Positions 20,275 to 28,530 of a stretch of DNA of 64,000 nt are shown piece by piece (positions within the stretch are counted from its first letter, which is position 1; the number at the start of each line of letters is the position of its first letter). This stretch comes from Maribellus comscasis (GTDB lineage: Bacteria > Bacteroidota > Bacteroidia > Bacteroidales > Prolixibacteraceae). Location of the stretch: positions 1,302,001 to 1,366,000 of the forward strand of contig NZ_CP046401.1 of the NCBI RefSeq assembly GCF_009762775.1, in the 5' to 3' direction. The notes below the pieces were generated by a model. That model ran no database searches. It had not been told where the DNA came from and saw only the letters and a list, made by a program, of their open reading frames with translations. A program made the position numbers and the translations under genes.

Positions 20275-22557
20275 ATGAAATATTTTACAAAAATTATTCC
20301 GGTGCTTTTATACCTGACTTTTTTTTCAGCGGCAAAAGCGCAAAATATTGCGGAAAAGTACGACCATTACAACGCATTCAAAGAACTCACAAAGAACAAA
20401 GTTCTTCACGGCTATTTTGAGCCGCACTGGTTTGAAAATTCAACGTCGTTTTGGTATAGCATCCAAACAGAAGACGGAGAAAAGTATTATACCGTTTTAG
20501 CAGAGCGAAAGAAAAAGACAGAACTACTTGATGTAAATAAACTTATTTCAGAACTTTCAATAATCAGTAAAAAAAGCATTACACGTGAAGAAATAACAGA
20601 CATTCATCCGTCTGATAATTTAAAGGAATTTACGTTCGTGTATGACCAAAATGTTTGGACCGGCTTATTGCCATCTTACAAATTATCCATTAAGGAACCA
20701 TATAAAAAGCCCACACGTCCGGAATGGTCGATGAGACGGCGAGACCTGTCAGGTAACAACCCGGTGGAATCTCCTGATGGCAAATGGACTGCATTTGTTC
20801 AGGACTATAATGTTTGGGTTCAAAACAAGGAAACAGGAGAAACAACACAACTAAGTTACGATGGCGGTATCGGACTTTATTATTCATCGTTTATTCAATG
20901 GTCTCCCGACTCAAAAAAAATTGTCTCCAGCCTTTATCAACCGGCAGAGAAGCATATGGTAAACTATATTGAATCGTCGCCGGAAGATCAGATTCAACCC
21001 AAGTATTCGTCCATCGAATATTATAAACCGGGTGATGCTCTTCCTCAGAGTTATCCCTGCGTTTTTGATGTAACCAGGAAAATGATGGTTGCTTCGTGTA
21101 AAGAAATGATTCCCAATCAATACAATATTGGAAGGCCTCAATGGCGGAACAACAGTGAAAGTTTGACTTTTGAATACAACAAACGCGGACATCAGGTCTA
21201 CCAGATAATTGAAATGAATGCGGAAACCGGAAATTGCCGCGCGCTAATTAACGAAACGCAACCCACCTTCATCGATTATAGCAGCAAAAAATACCGTTAT
21301 GATGTGAACGACGGGAAAGAAATTATTTGGGCATCGGAACGAGACGGATGGAATCACCTCTATCTTTATGACGGAGAAACCGGAAAGGTAAAAAATCAAA
21401 TCACAAAGGGAGAATGGGTTGTGCGTCGTGTGGAATATGTTGATACACTTAAGCAAAAAATTGTTTTTGCGGCCAGTGGAAAAGAAGGCGGCGACCCGTA
21501 TTTTTTATACTACTACAGCATTAATTTTGATGGTTCCGGACAGAAACTTTTAACTCCGGAAAACGGCAACCACCGTGTTAGTTTTTCTCCAAATTATAAA
21601 TTCATGGTCGATTCATGGTCGAAAGTAGATGTGCCACCAACGACTATTCTACGCAGCGCGGAAACAGGAGGAGAGATTATGCCGCTTGAAAAAGCGAATA
21701 TCAGCCAACTACTTGCAACAGGATGGAAAAAACCAGAAGTATTTTCAACAAAAGGCCGGGATGGAAAAACCGATATTTGGGGAGTATTCCTAAAACCATC
21801 CGATTTTGATCCGTCAAAAAAATATCCGGTGATAGAATATATTTATGCCGGCCCGCACGGAAGTTTTGTCCCCAAAGATTTTAGCGCTTACTACAACCGT
21901 TGTCGCCAATCATTAGCAGAACTTGGATTTATTGTGGTTATGATTGACGGAATGGGGACGTCCAACCGTTCAAAAGCATTCCACGATGTTTGCTGGAAGA
22001 ACATCAAAGACGCGGGTTTCCCCGATCGTATTCTTTGGATAAAAGACGCAGCAAAAGAATATCCGTTTATGGGCATCAGCAAAGTTGGAATCTATGGGAA
22101 GTCTGCAGGTGGCCAGAACTCAACTGCAGCGGTTCTTTTTCATCCTGAATTTTATAAAGTGGCGGTTTCGGTGTGTGGATGCCACGATAACCGAATGGAC
22201 AAAATCTGGTGGAACGAACAGTGGATGGGGTGGCCCGTCGGACCAGAATATTCAGCAAGCTCAAATGTTGACAATGCTTACCGTTTGCAAGGCGATTTGA
22301 TGCTGATGGTTGGCGAAATGGATAAAAATGTCGACCCCGCTTCAACTTACCAGGTTTGTAATGCCCTGATAAAAGCCAACAAAGATTTTGATTTTCTGGT
22401 GCTGCCAGGAAAAGGCCACGAATGGGGAGGTGAATATGGTGAGCGGAGAATTTGCAACTACTTTGTAAACCATGTCATGAATGTTGAGCCCCCCCGAATG
22501 AACAGCAGCGATTTTGGGAAACGACTCATAAAAACGGATATTGATATCGACAGATAA
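20275..22557 (+). CDS. Secreted S9-family (dipeptidyl-peptidase IV-like) serine peptidase
   Basis: The 760-residue protein begins with a signal peptide (FFSAAKA-Q cut near residue 22). Residues about 40-470 form the beta-propeller N-terminal part, for example SPDGKWTAFVQDYNVWV and FIQWSPDSKKI. The C-terminal alpha/beta hydrolase domain carries Ser610 in YGKSAGGQ, the Asp in GEMDKNVDP and the His in GKGHEWGG. The nucleophile elbow reads GKSAGG rather than the usual GWSYGG. It probably trims dipeptides from peptides in the periplasm, matching the peptide transporters and pepD elsewhere in the window. It is a single-gene unit with a strong terminator. Confidence 0.92.
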   Translation: MKYFTKIIPVLLYLTFFSAAKAQNIAEKYDHYNAFKELTKNKVLHGYFEPHWFENSTSFWYSIQTEDGEKYYTVLAERKKKTELLDVNKLISELSIISKKSITREEITDIHPSDNLKEFTFVYDQNVWTGLLPSYKLSIKEPYKKPTRPEWSMRRRDLSGNNPVESPDGKWTAFVQDYNVWVQNKETGETTQLSYDGGIGLYYSSFIQWSPDSKKIVSSLYQPAEKHMVNYIESSPEDQIQPKYSSIEYYKPGDALPQSYPCVFDVTRKMMVASCKEMIPNQYNIGRPQWRNNSESLTFEYNKRGHQVYQIIEMNAETGNCRALINETQPTFIDYSSKKYRYDVNDGKEIIWASERDGWNHLYLYDGETGKVKNQITKGEWVVRRVEYVDTLKQKIVFAASGKEGGDPYFLYYYSINFDGSGQKLLTPENGNHRVSFSPNYKFMVDSWSKVDVPPTTILRSAETGGEIMPLEKANISQLLATGWKKPEVFSTKGRDGKTDIWGVFLKPSDFDPSKKYPVIEYIYAGPHGSFVPKDFSAYYNRCRQSLAELGFIVVMIDGMGTSNRSKAFHDVCWKNIKDAGFPDRILWIKDAAKEYPFMGISKVGIYGKSAGGQNSTAAVLFHPEFYKVAVSVCGCHDNRMDKIWWNEQWMGWPVGPEYSASSNVDNAYRLQGDLMLMVGEMDKNVDPASTYQVCNALIKANKDFDFLVLPGKGHEWGGEYGERRICNYFVNHVMNVEPPRMNSSDFGKRLIKTDIDIDR

Positions 22558-22570
22558 GCGACGGATAAAA

Positions 22571-22608
22571 AGAAAGGCTTTCACATGCCGTGAAAGCCTT
22601 TCTTTTTA
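22571..22608. terminator. Strong terminator after the S9 peptidase
   Basis: A perfect 14-bp stem (22571-22584 with 22590-22603), loop ATGCC and a T-run. Four A upstream also make it usable for the convergent minus-strand gene ending at 22635. Confidence 0.9.
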
Positions 22609-22634
22609 TATGCGATATATTATAAATTTCAATT

Positions 22635-23108
22635 CTACTGCGCTATAAATTTTGAAAAACCTCCGATAAAAAAAATATTGTACATCAATGAATATTTTTC
22701 AAGTAAACGAAATCCATCGGCAGATAAATCCATCACATTCGGATAAAAATTCACCATCATCTTTTTTGCTTTTTGGTGAATCCCAGCCGCCAGCTCCTGA
22801 TTATCTTTATTTTCTTCTGAAAGTTTATCCACCATTTTGTTCATAATGTTAACCTCGTCGGCTAAACGAACTTCGTTGTAATTCTTATCCTTATCACAAA
22901 CAGACTCAGCAGTACTAAATATTTGATTTGCATAGGTTAAAATCAGTTCCCCCAACTTTTCACTATAAACGATACTCGGATAAACTTCGTTTACTGACCG
23001 CCAAACTTCATCTTTAAATTGACTTTGAAAGGTTTCCAGGATATTATCCAATTCCCGAAATTCAGAAATTAAACTGGCCCGAAAATTATTTGAATCAAAT
23101 TTTTCCAT
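22635..23108 (-). CDS. Hypothetical helical protein
   Basis: This 157-residue cytoplasmic protein is not recognised. It is predicted to be mostly helical, rich in Glu, Lys and Asn, with one Cys (SVCDKDKNYNEV). It has no signal peptide and only a mildly hydrophobic C-terminus (YNIFFIGGFSKFIA). It lies 125 bases downstream of the cyclase-like gene in the same direction. It may be the last gene of that transcript or independent. The codon pattern and the terminator beyond its stop support a real gene. Confidence 0.65.
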   Translation of the reverse strand: MEKFDSNNFRASLISEFRELDNILETFQSQFKDEVWRSVNEVYPSIVYSEKLGELILTYANQIFSTAESVCDKDKNYNEVRLADEVNIMNKMVDKLSEENKDNQELAAGIHQKAKKMMVNFYPNVMDLSADGFRLLEKYSLMYNIFFIGGFSKFIAQ

Positions 23109-23233
23109 GTTTTTATAACAACTTTAACGGTAAAAAGATTAATCTGTCTTTTATAACATTGATTTTGATTGTAAAATTAATGTTAAAAAATTGTTAAGCG
23201 AAATATTTAGATATATTCTAAAACAGCTTCTCG

Positions 23234-25057
23234 TCAATTTATTTCGGATGCTCTGCTTAGTGCTTCGAAATAAGCTGTTACCGGGTACATTTTTTCGTCG
23301 TACCAAAGCGAGGCAAAATACAATCCGATGGGTGCTGATTTAAATCCGTTTTTATGAATATATTTTTCGAGCCAACGAAAACCGGAATCACATAATTCTT
23401 TGTTTTCTTCTGAAATAAGTGCTGAAATCGCCAGCGAAGTTTCTTCAATGGTGCCGGGAACATTCTTATCGCCGCCCCAGCTTCCTTCGGTATTCTGAAC
23501 CGAAACCAAAAATGTTTTCCCTCTCTGAATCATTTTCTGAAGCTTCTGTTTTGTTTCTTCTGAATACCATTTATGAGTCGCCGCATCTTTTAAATACGTC
23601 ACTACGCGTGCCGTTCCATAAACCGGATTTAAATGCCCATCGTTTAATTGATTTCCAAACCAAAGCGGCAGCCAACTCCCCAGTTCTGATTGTTTTTTCT
23701 GAAGGTAATCTACCGTACCTTCAAAAATATCTTCCAAAATGCGCTTGTCTTTTTTAGGCAACTCATCATGATAAGTTTCCATAACAGCAGAAACAGCCAG
23801 CAAACAATGTCCGGTCAAATCCGAACAACTCTGATCAAACGGTAATTTTCCCCAGCCTTTGGAAAAAGTCGGAAATCCGCCGTCATTATTTCGTAATTCT
23901 TTTAACCATTTTGCACCGGCTAACACTTCATTCTTCACCATTTCTTTGGGTTGAAGTTTCAACAGTGCCAGAATAGCTCCAGGCGTGTCATCACCGTCGG
24001 GAACAGAACCTGAAAAATTCGTCCATCCCCAACCACCCGGGCCGGTTCCATTAAACGGATGAACACGAATATTCTGAATCAATTTAAAATGATCTGCAAT
24101 TTTATCTTGCTGGTCAGTCGTTAAGAAACCGTTTAGATTCTCGCGATATGCTTTTACGGAAAGCGAAGTTACCCAGGTTGATAAATCCACATCAATAGGC
24201 CAGCCACCATCTTCGCGTTGTGTTCGTTTCAAAAACAGAATTCCCTTTTTTACCACCTCAGTTTCAGCAAAACCGGAATTTATCAAACTCAAAGCAACAA
24301 AGGCAGTCAAAGGAATTGCTTCCAGAAATCCACCACTTTCAGGCAACATTTTATGCAAAATATTCATTGCTTTTTGGATGGAAAACTTCCGAACCATTCG
24401 CCAAAACAAATTCGATTTCTTCTTCTTGAAAATTACAATTCCAACTGCTACCAGGGCTGGAATGGCATAACTTACCACGCTTAAATTCAATAAACGGTAA
24501 AAGCGCCGGGGCAACAAAGAAAGTTCAAAAGGCAGTTGTGGAATATGATTAAACGCATCTTCGCCCGGAACATTACAAAGTCCGCACATGGCCAAAATAG
24601 GCACTGAAAACGTGTAATCTTTTTGGTAATACGCCAAAATAAATTCAGCCACTTGCGGCGAATTCACATCAATTTTCAGCGAGTTCAAATAAACGGCAAT
24701 TTTTTGTTGTGTTTCTTTCACCGACTGTTCTTTTGCTGAATACAAATTCAAAGCCGCATAAACCAGCAAACTTGTACTTACATTCCCGGGACTTTCTGGT
24801 GTATCTCCGTAACTTCCATCAACGTTTATATTATTTTGCAGCCACAAAATCCCCTTTTTAATTTCTGTAGAATTCTGTTTCGCATCATCAAAATGTAAGG
24901 CCGCAACAGCCACTGCCACGCCCAATGCACTCGAAGAAAGCCGGCCCTCCCAATAACCTTCGGAATTCAGATCCAAGGCAATTCGTTTGCCAATTTTGTT
25001 AAGTTGATTTTGTATTTTCTTCTTATCCATTGCCATTCCAATCTCCGAAATCTTCAT
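23234..25057 (-). CDS. Squalene-hopene-cyclase-like protein (class II terpene cyclase fold)
   Basis: This 607-residue protein is made of prenyltransferase/squalene-oxidase alpha-toroid repeats. QW-like motifs appear as QREDGGW, RNNDGGF and QNTEGSWGG. The acid motif DGDD is at residues 354-357 in the context GGWGW...PDGDDT, matching the position and surroundings of the catalytic DxDD of squalene-hopene cyclase. A hydrophobic stretch (about 195-211) resembles the membrane-insertion helix. It should protonate and cyclise a linear isoprenoid; squalene is one option, but no squalene synthase is in the window. Starts at 25036 or 25030 are also possible. It is cut off from the rest of its apparent operon by a REP-like repeat, a gene remnant and a toxin-antitoxin pair. 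Confidence 0.87.
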   Translation of the reverse strand: MKISEIGMAMDKKKIQNQLNKIGKRIALDLNSEGYWEGRLSSSALGVAVAVAALHFDDAKQNSTEIKKGILWLQNNINVDGSYGDTPESPGNVSTSLLVYAALNLYSAKEQSVKETQQKIAVYLNSLKIDVNSPQVAEFILAYYQKDYTFSVPILAMCGLCNVPGEDAFNHIPQLPFELSLLPRRFYRLLNLSVVSYAIPALVAVGIVIFKKKKSNLFWRMVRKFSIQKAMNILHKMLPESGGFLEAIPLTAFVALSLINSGFAETEVVKKGILFLKRTQREDGGWPIDVDLSTWVTSLSVKAYRENLNGFLTTDQQDKIADHFKLIQNIRVHPFNGTGPGGWGWTNFSGSVPDGDDTPGAILALLKLQPKEMVKNEVLAGAKWLKELRNNDGGFPTFSKGWGKLPFDQSCSDLTGHCLLAVSAVMETYHDELPKKDKRILEDIFEGTVDYLQKKQSELGSWLPLWFGNQLNDGHLNPVYGTARVVTYLKDAATHKWYSEETKQKLQKMIQRGKTFLVSVQNTEGSWGGDKNVPGTIEETSLAISALISEENKELCDSGFRWLEKYIHKNGFKSAPIGLYFASLWYDEKMYPVTAYFEALSRASEIN

Positions 25058-25067
25058 GAAGCTATTT

Positions 25068-25162
25068 ATTGGGCTAAAGCCCGTTTGCAGCGGACTATCA
25101 ATAACCCCAGACTTAAGCCTGGGGTTATTAGTCGTAATTTAATCAGGGGCTTTAGCCCATTA
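25068..25162. repeat. REP-like nested palindromic element
   Basis: Outer 12-bp arms GGGCTAAAGCCC (25071-25082) and GGGCTTTAGCCC (25148-25159) enclose an inner near-perfect 30-base palindrome (25100-25129, arms AATAACCCCAG and CTGGGGTTATT). This nested cruciform design is typical of REP elements scattered between genes in Bacteroidota genomes. It lies 11 bases upstream of the first possible cyclase start. No second copy was seen in the window. Confidence 0.75.
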
Positions 25163-25188
25163 TTTTTTACTCTTAAATTTCTACGCAA

Positions 25189-25308
25189 GCACACCCAAAG
25201 TTAGCAAACCATAAAAAGTATATTCCAAATCGCGGAAAGAATCTCCGTCCCCCTATAAAAAAGCGCTGTTTTCATAATTCTCCTGAACCAAAATCAGAAT
25301 AATCAGAA
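25189..25308 (-). pseudogene. Decayed duplicate of the 3' end of the prenyltransferase-repeat gene
   Basis: Bases 25189-25308 align to 26126-26244 at roughly nine in ten positions, with 42 identical bases in a row (25194-25235 against 26131-26172). Read on the minus strand, the copy encodes the last ~40 residues of the neighbouring 284-residue protein (QENYEN, RDLEYTFYGLLTLGVL). It carries an in-frame TAG in place of the Ser codon after AFL and a second early stop after GVLA. It has no start codon and cannot make a protein. Together with the intact 3' end it forms a direct repeat flanking the toxin-antitoxin pair. Confidence 0.85.
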
Positions 25309-25365
25309 TAGGCATTCAATATTTTTTCAAACAAGAAGCAAACAAATCTATTGCGAAGTCGAGAC

Positions 25366-25692
25366 TTAAGCAATTTTAAATTCTCCATCAAGTAACTCAA
25401 CATTAAAATTCACTTTTGCATGAAGTGCATTAAAAACACGTAAAATCGTCTCAATCGTTACATTTTTTGCATTATTCTCAATTCGCGAAATCTGAGATTT
25501 CTGAACACCAATCATTTCACCCAACTGAGATTGTGTGAGGTGTCTTTCTTTACGGGTTTGCCTTATCATTTTCCCCAACAAATCAAGCCTTAACTCATAT
25601 TCATATTGATTACGTTTCTCCGTTCCAACTTTCCCTACATATTTATCCTTCGCCTCTTCTAAGGTGTAAATTCTCAATTTATTATTTTCCAT
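25366..25692 (-). CDS. HigA-type antitoxin (XRE helix-turn-helix)
   Basis: This 108-residue protein has a Cro/C1-type helix-turn-helix at about residues 40-92 (RHLTQSQLGEMIGVQKSQISRIE). A 35-residue N-terminal arm precedes it. In this family the antitoxin binds the partner toxin and represses its own operon. It begins 5 bases after the toxin gene stop, giving the toxin-first order of higBA-type systems. It is placed inside what looks like a terpenoid operon. Confidence 0.85.
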   Translation of the reverse strand: MENNKLRIYTLEEAKDKYVGKVGTEKRNQYEYELRLDLLGKMIRQTRKERHLTQSQLGEMIGVQKSQISRIENNAKNVTIETILRVFNALHAKVNFNVELLDGEFKIA

Positions 25693-25697
25693 GACTG

Positions 25698-26042
25698 CTA
25701 TCTTTCACTTTTTTGTTCAAAATACTGCTTCATTATTTTTTTCGCGTTTTCTATCTCTGCTTTTGGAATTTTATCTGTCTTTTTTACGATTCCATGTGTG
25801 GCAACAACCAACGTGTCCGTTCTATCCGTCTTGTCCCAGAAGGCAAATAACCGATAATAAGTTTTTTTGTATTTAGTTCTGAACTCCCAAATCAAATCAT
25901 CAAGCTTTTTGAATAATTCCGGGTCATTTACATATTTTGCTTTGTCAATATTATACAGAACCTTATCTCTCGATTTTTCATCAAGCATATCAAGTAAATC
26001 CCAGACTTCTCCAAGCAAAAGAACGTTGAATTTTTGTTTCAT
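25698..26042 (-). CDS. HigB/RelE-type toxin (Gp49-like)
   Basis: This 114-residue protein of the phage-derived Gp49-like/HigB family shows LLGEVWDLLDML, then IWEFRTKYKKTYYRLFAFWD and the C-terminal HGIVKKTDKIPKAEI pattern. These toxins are ribosome-dependent mRNA nucleases. I chose ATG 26042; the longer start at 26060 overlaps a TAATTTTG box (26069-26062) that may be the -7 promoter element of the pair. The gene starts only 58 bases beyond the stop of the prenyltransferase-repeat gene. Confidence 0.85.
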   Translation of the reverse strand: MKQKFNVLLLGEVWDLLDMLDEKSRDKVLYNIDKAKYVNDPELFKKLDDLIWEFRTKYKKTYYRLFAFWDKTDRTDTLVVATHGIVKKTDKIPKAEIENAKKIMKQYFEQKSER

Positions 26043-26099
26043 TCGAATAGGCTTATGCAAACAAAATTACATAAAAGTTCTAATATATAGAAACTTTTT

Positions 26100-26954
26100 T
26101 TATTGCGGAGAGTTCTTTTCTGAAAGCACTCCCAAAGTTAGCAAACCATAAAAAGTATATTCCAAATCGCGGGAAGAATCTCCGTCGCCTGATAAAAAAG
26201 CGCCATTTTCATAATTTTCCTGAACCAAATTCAGACAATCAGGAGCAAGCGTTCGTATGTCTTGCCCAACTTTTTGCAAGGCAAAAAGCGCAACTGCCGT
26301 TGAAAGCAAATCGGCATTTGTTTGCTCAGGAAAAACTTTAAATCCTTTTCCTTTTTCAAAATAATGCAACAGGATTGCGGCTTCCTGTTTTACATTTTTC
26401 CCCGTTAAAAATTTGGCCATTAACAGCGCGGCAGAAAAACTACAAGGTAAATCTTCGGGTAGTTTGTAGAACTTTAGAAAAATCCGAACAAAAAAATAAA
26501 CGATTCTGTTTTTTCCGAATAAAGCATCAAAACTGAGCATAAACAGGAAAAATCGGTAGGCTGTATTTACATTCTTTCCACTTTTTGAAAGCCACCGAAA
26601 TAATTCAAAAAAAGATGGTTTTTGAAACTGCTCCTCATCCAACGACAAACGAATTAACAACAAAGAAAATCTATCGATTACCTTTTTTTCATCTTGTTGA
26701 AGTGTTGAAATATATTGATTTAGTTTTTTCAACTGCTCATTCAATTTTAATCCTTTTGAAAGCCAGCATCCAAACAATGAATAATACAAATCGGGATTTT
26801 CTGCGCGATCAGTAAAAGCTCCGTTTTTATGTTGTTGTGTTTTTATAAATTCTATGACTTCTGCCCTACTCATTTTATCGAGCAACAAAAATCCTTTTTC
26901 AATTTCAGAAATAAACTGACGATAAACGGGTTGGTATGAATTCCGACGACTCAC
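26100..26954 (-). CDS. Prenyltransferase/squalene-oxidase repeat protein
   Basis: The protein has 284 residues with alpha-toroid repeats of the type found in protein prenyltransferase beta subunits and squalene cyclases: EFIKTQQHKNGAF near the N-terminus and ENYENGAFLSGDGDSSRDLEYTFYGLLTLGVL at the C-terminus. It is about half the length of a complete cyclase and has no DxDD motif. It may be a partner domain of the separate cyclase-like protein or a scaffold. It starts 1 base after the stop of the polyprenyl synthase gene, so it is co-translated with it. Its 3' end exists a second time as a decayed copy beyond the toxin-antitoxin pair. Confidence 0.8.
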   Translation of the reverse strand: MSRRNSYQPVYRQFISEIEKGFLLLDKMSRAEVIEFIKTQQHKNGAFTDRAENPDLYYSLFGCWLSKGLKLNEQLKKLNQYISTLQQDEKKVIDRFSLLLIRLSLDEEQFQKPSFFELFRWLSKSGKNVNTAYRFFLFMLSFDALFGKNRIVYFFVRIFLKFYKLPEDLPCSFSAALLMAKFLTGKNVKQEAAILLHYFEKGKGFKVFPEQTNADLLSTAVALFALQKVGQDIRTLAPDCLNLVQENYENGAFLSGDGDSSRDLEYTFYGLLTLGVLSEKNSPQ

Positions 26955-26955
26955 C

Positions 26956-28527
26956 TTACGATTTGAAAACTTTTCCCATAACTCCGTACAAACTTAATCG
27001 CAATTTTTTGTTTTGAAGTTTGTCCAGCTCTGCGTAACATTTTTGTACGTAGTCCGCGAGATATTTGTCAGCCGTAACTTCGGTGTCGTGTTGTTCAAAA
27101 CACTCCAGCAACACATCAAAATTTTCAGTTTTAATAATGTCTGAAAAAGTAGGCGAATGACCGTTGATACTTTGCTTCAACAACGACAACAAAAATGGAA
27201 AATCGAACGCATGTTTCAGGTGATTGGTTTCGCGAAGCTCATTTAAATCATCGCGAATTTGATAGGCAATTCCAAAATATTCAGCAAATTTTGACAAAAT
27301 CTGAAGTTCAGATTCCGCAGCATTCCCAGCAATCGCGCCGGTCATTAATGCTACTTTCACTGCTTCACCGGTTTTCTGTTCAAAAATCTGCAAAATTTCA
27401 TCCACCGATTTTTGCGCAATATTTTGCTGTAAAAGAATGTCAGCGCCCTGGCCTTCGGAAAGATTTAAATGCGATGTCGCCACCACTTTTAAACAATTTG
27501 CTTTAACTTTTGCATCGCAGGGCACAGTGGCCAACAACTGGTAACCTTTACCAATTAAATAATCGCCAATATTAATTGCGACAGGCACTCCGACACTTTT
27601 ATGCAGCGCCGGTTGCTCGTAACGAAAATCCTCATTATCCTGAATATCGTCGTGTACCAGCGATGCTTTGTGAAAACACTCAATAATCAAGGCCAGCGCA
27701 GACTGCACTTCTCCTGAAATTTCCTCTGCATACGACTGATACGCAAGCAAAGCCAACAGTGGGCGCATGCGTTGTCCGCCCAGTGCCATGGTTTTTAAAG
27801 CCAGTTTCTCAGTATCTGTATTCCCCTGAAAAAATTTGGCTAAACTTTCCTCTGAGAAATATTCCTGTACCCGATTTTTTATCATCGAAACAGAAAGCGG
27901 TTGAAATTCTTTTTTATCTGTAATCTGCTCAATTTCGGAAAAAAGCCATTCATAATCGAGTGAAGTATTTACACAGCCATCGTATAAAAGTGGCAGGCCG
28001 ATTACCGGAACCGCAGCGCGTGAAACCGGATCAAACGAATTTTGCAATACCGGCATACAACTTACGCCAATTACCGCATCAATAGAACCTTCTTCCACCA
28101 AACCAATGGCAACCGTTGTTCCTTCGGCCACAAGCGTTGAATATCCCAACTCCTCAGCCCTTCCAAGAATATCATCAATCTGGCAACCTTTGCAACCCGC
28201 ACAAATTAATCCCAATTCATCAAACACACCTTTGCATTGCAGATTATTTCGCAAACACTGTGGCAACAGCAAAAGTCGCCGATTGAAAGGCGTTGCGTTA
28301 ACCACATCACGCCAGGTTTCGTTTCCTAGTAAAACGATGGTAAAATCCAGAAATTCTTCATCCAGATTTAAACGCGTCAAAAGTTCTTTTGAACTGGTTT
28401 CCAGCAACTCAAATGAAGCCGGTGGCATAATATTTTTTTCAGCAGCAAACACAGCAACTTCCTTCCGCAACAATTCACGGATTTGCTTGTCTTTTGGAAC
28501 TTTTAATATGCGTTTTTTTGCTGTCAT
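26956..28527 (-). CDS. DUF116 - polyprenyl diphosphate synthase fusion
   Basis: The protein has 523 residues in two parts. Residues about 1-205 match the DUF116 pattern, with a cysteine cluster at C91, C98, C109, C112, C115, C157 and C185 that could bind an Fe-S cluster or zinc. Residues about 215-523 are an isoprenyl diphosphate synthase: GGQRMRP at 250-256, the first Asp-rich motif DDIQD at 293-297 and the second as DDLNE at 426-430, the last Asp being Glu. It should condense IPP with an allylic diphosphate; chain length is not predictable by eye. It sits 3 bases after the radical SAM gene. The fusion ties redox or radical chemistry to prenyl chain synthesis. Confidence 0.88.
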   Translation of the reverse strand: MTAKKRILKVPKDKQIRELLRKEVAVFAAEKNIMPPASFELLETSSKELLTRLNLDEEFLDFTIVLLGNETWRDVVNATPFNRRLLLLPQCLRNNLQCKGVFDELGLICAGCKGCQIDDILGRAEELGYSTLVAEGTTVAIGLVEEGSIDAVIGVSCMPVLQNSFDPVSRAAVPVIGLPLLYDGCVNTSLDYEWLFSEIEQITDKKEFQPLSVSMIKNRVQEYFSEESLAKFFQGNTDTEKLALKTMALGGQRMRPLLALLAYQSYAEEISGEVQSALALIIECFHKASLVHDDIQDNEDFRYEQPALHKSVGVPVAINIGDYLIGKGYQLLATVPCDAKVKANCLKVVATSHLNLSEGQGADILLQQNIAQKSVDEILQIFEQKTGEAVKVALMTGAIAGNAAESELQILSKFAEYFGIAYQIRDDLNELRETNHLKHAFDFPFLLSLLKQSINGHSPTFSDIIKTENFDVLLECFEQHDTEVTADKYLADYVQKCYAELDKLQNKKLRLSLYGVMGKVFKS

Positions 28528-28530
28528 TTT

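Noticed and set aside
25004..25204. Plus-strand 66-codon frame over the REP-like element
   Set aside because: It reads through the palindrome and the gene remnant and has no support as a protein.
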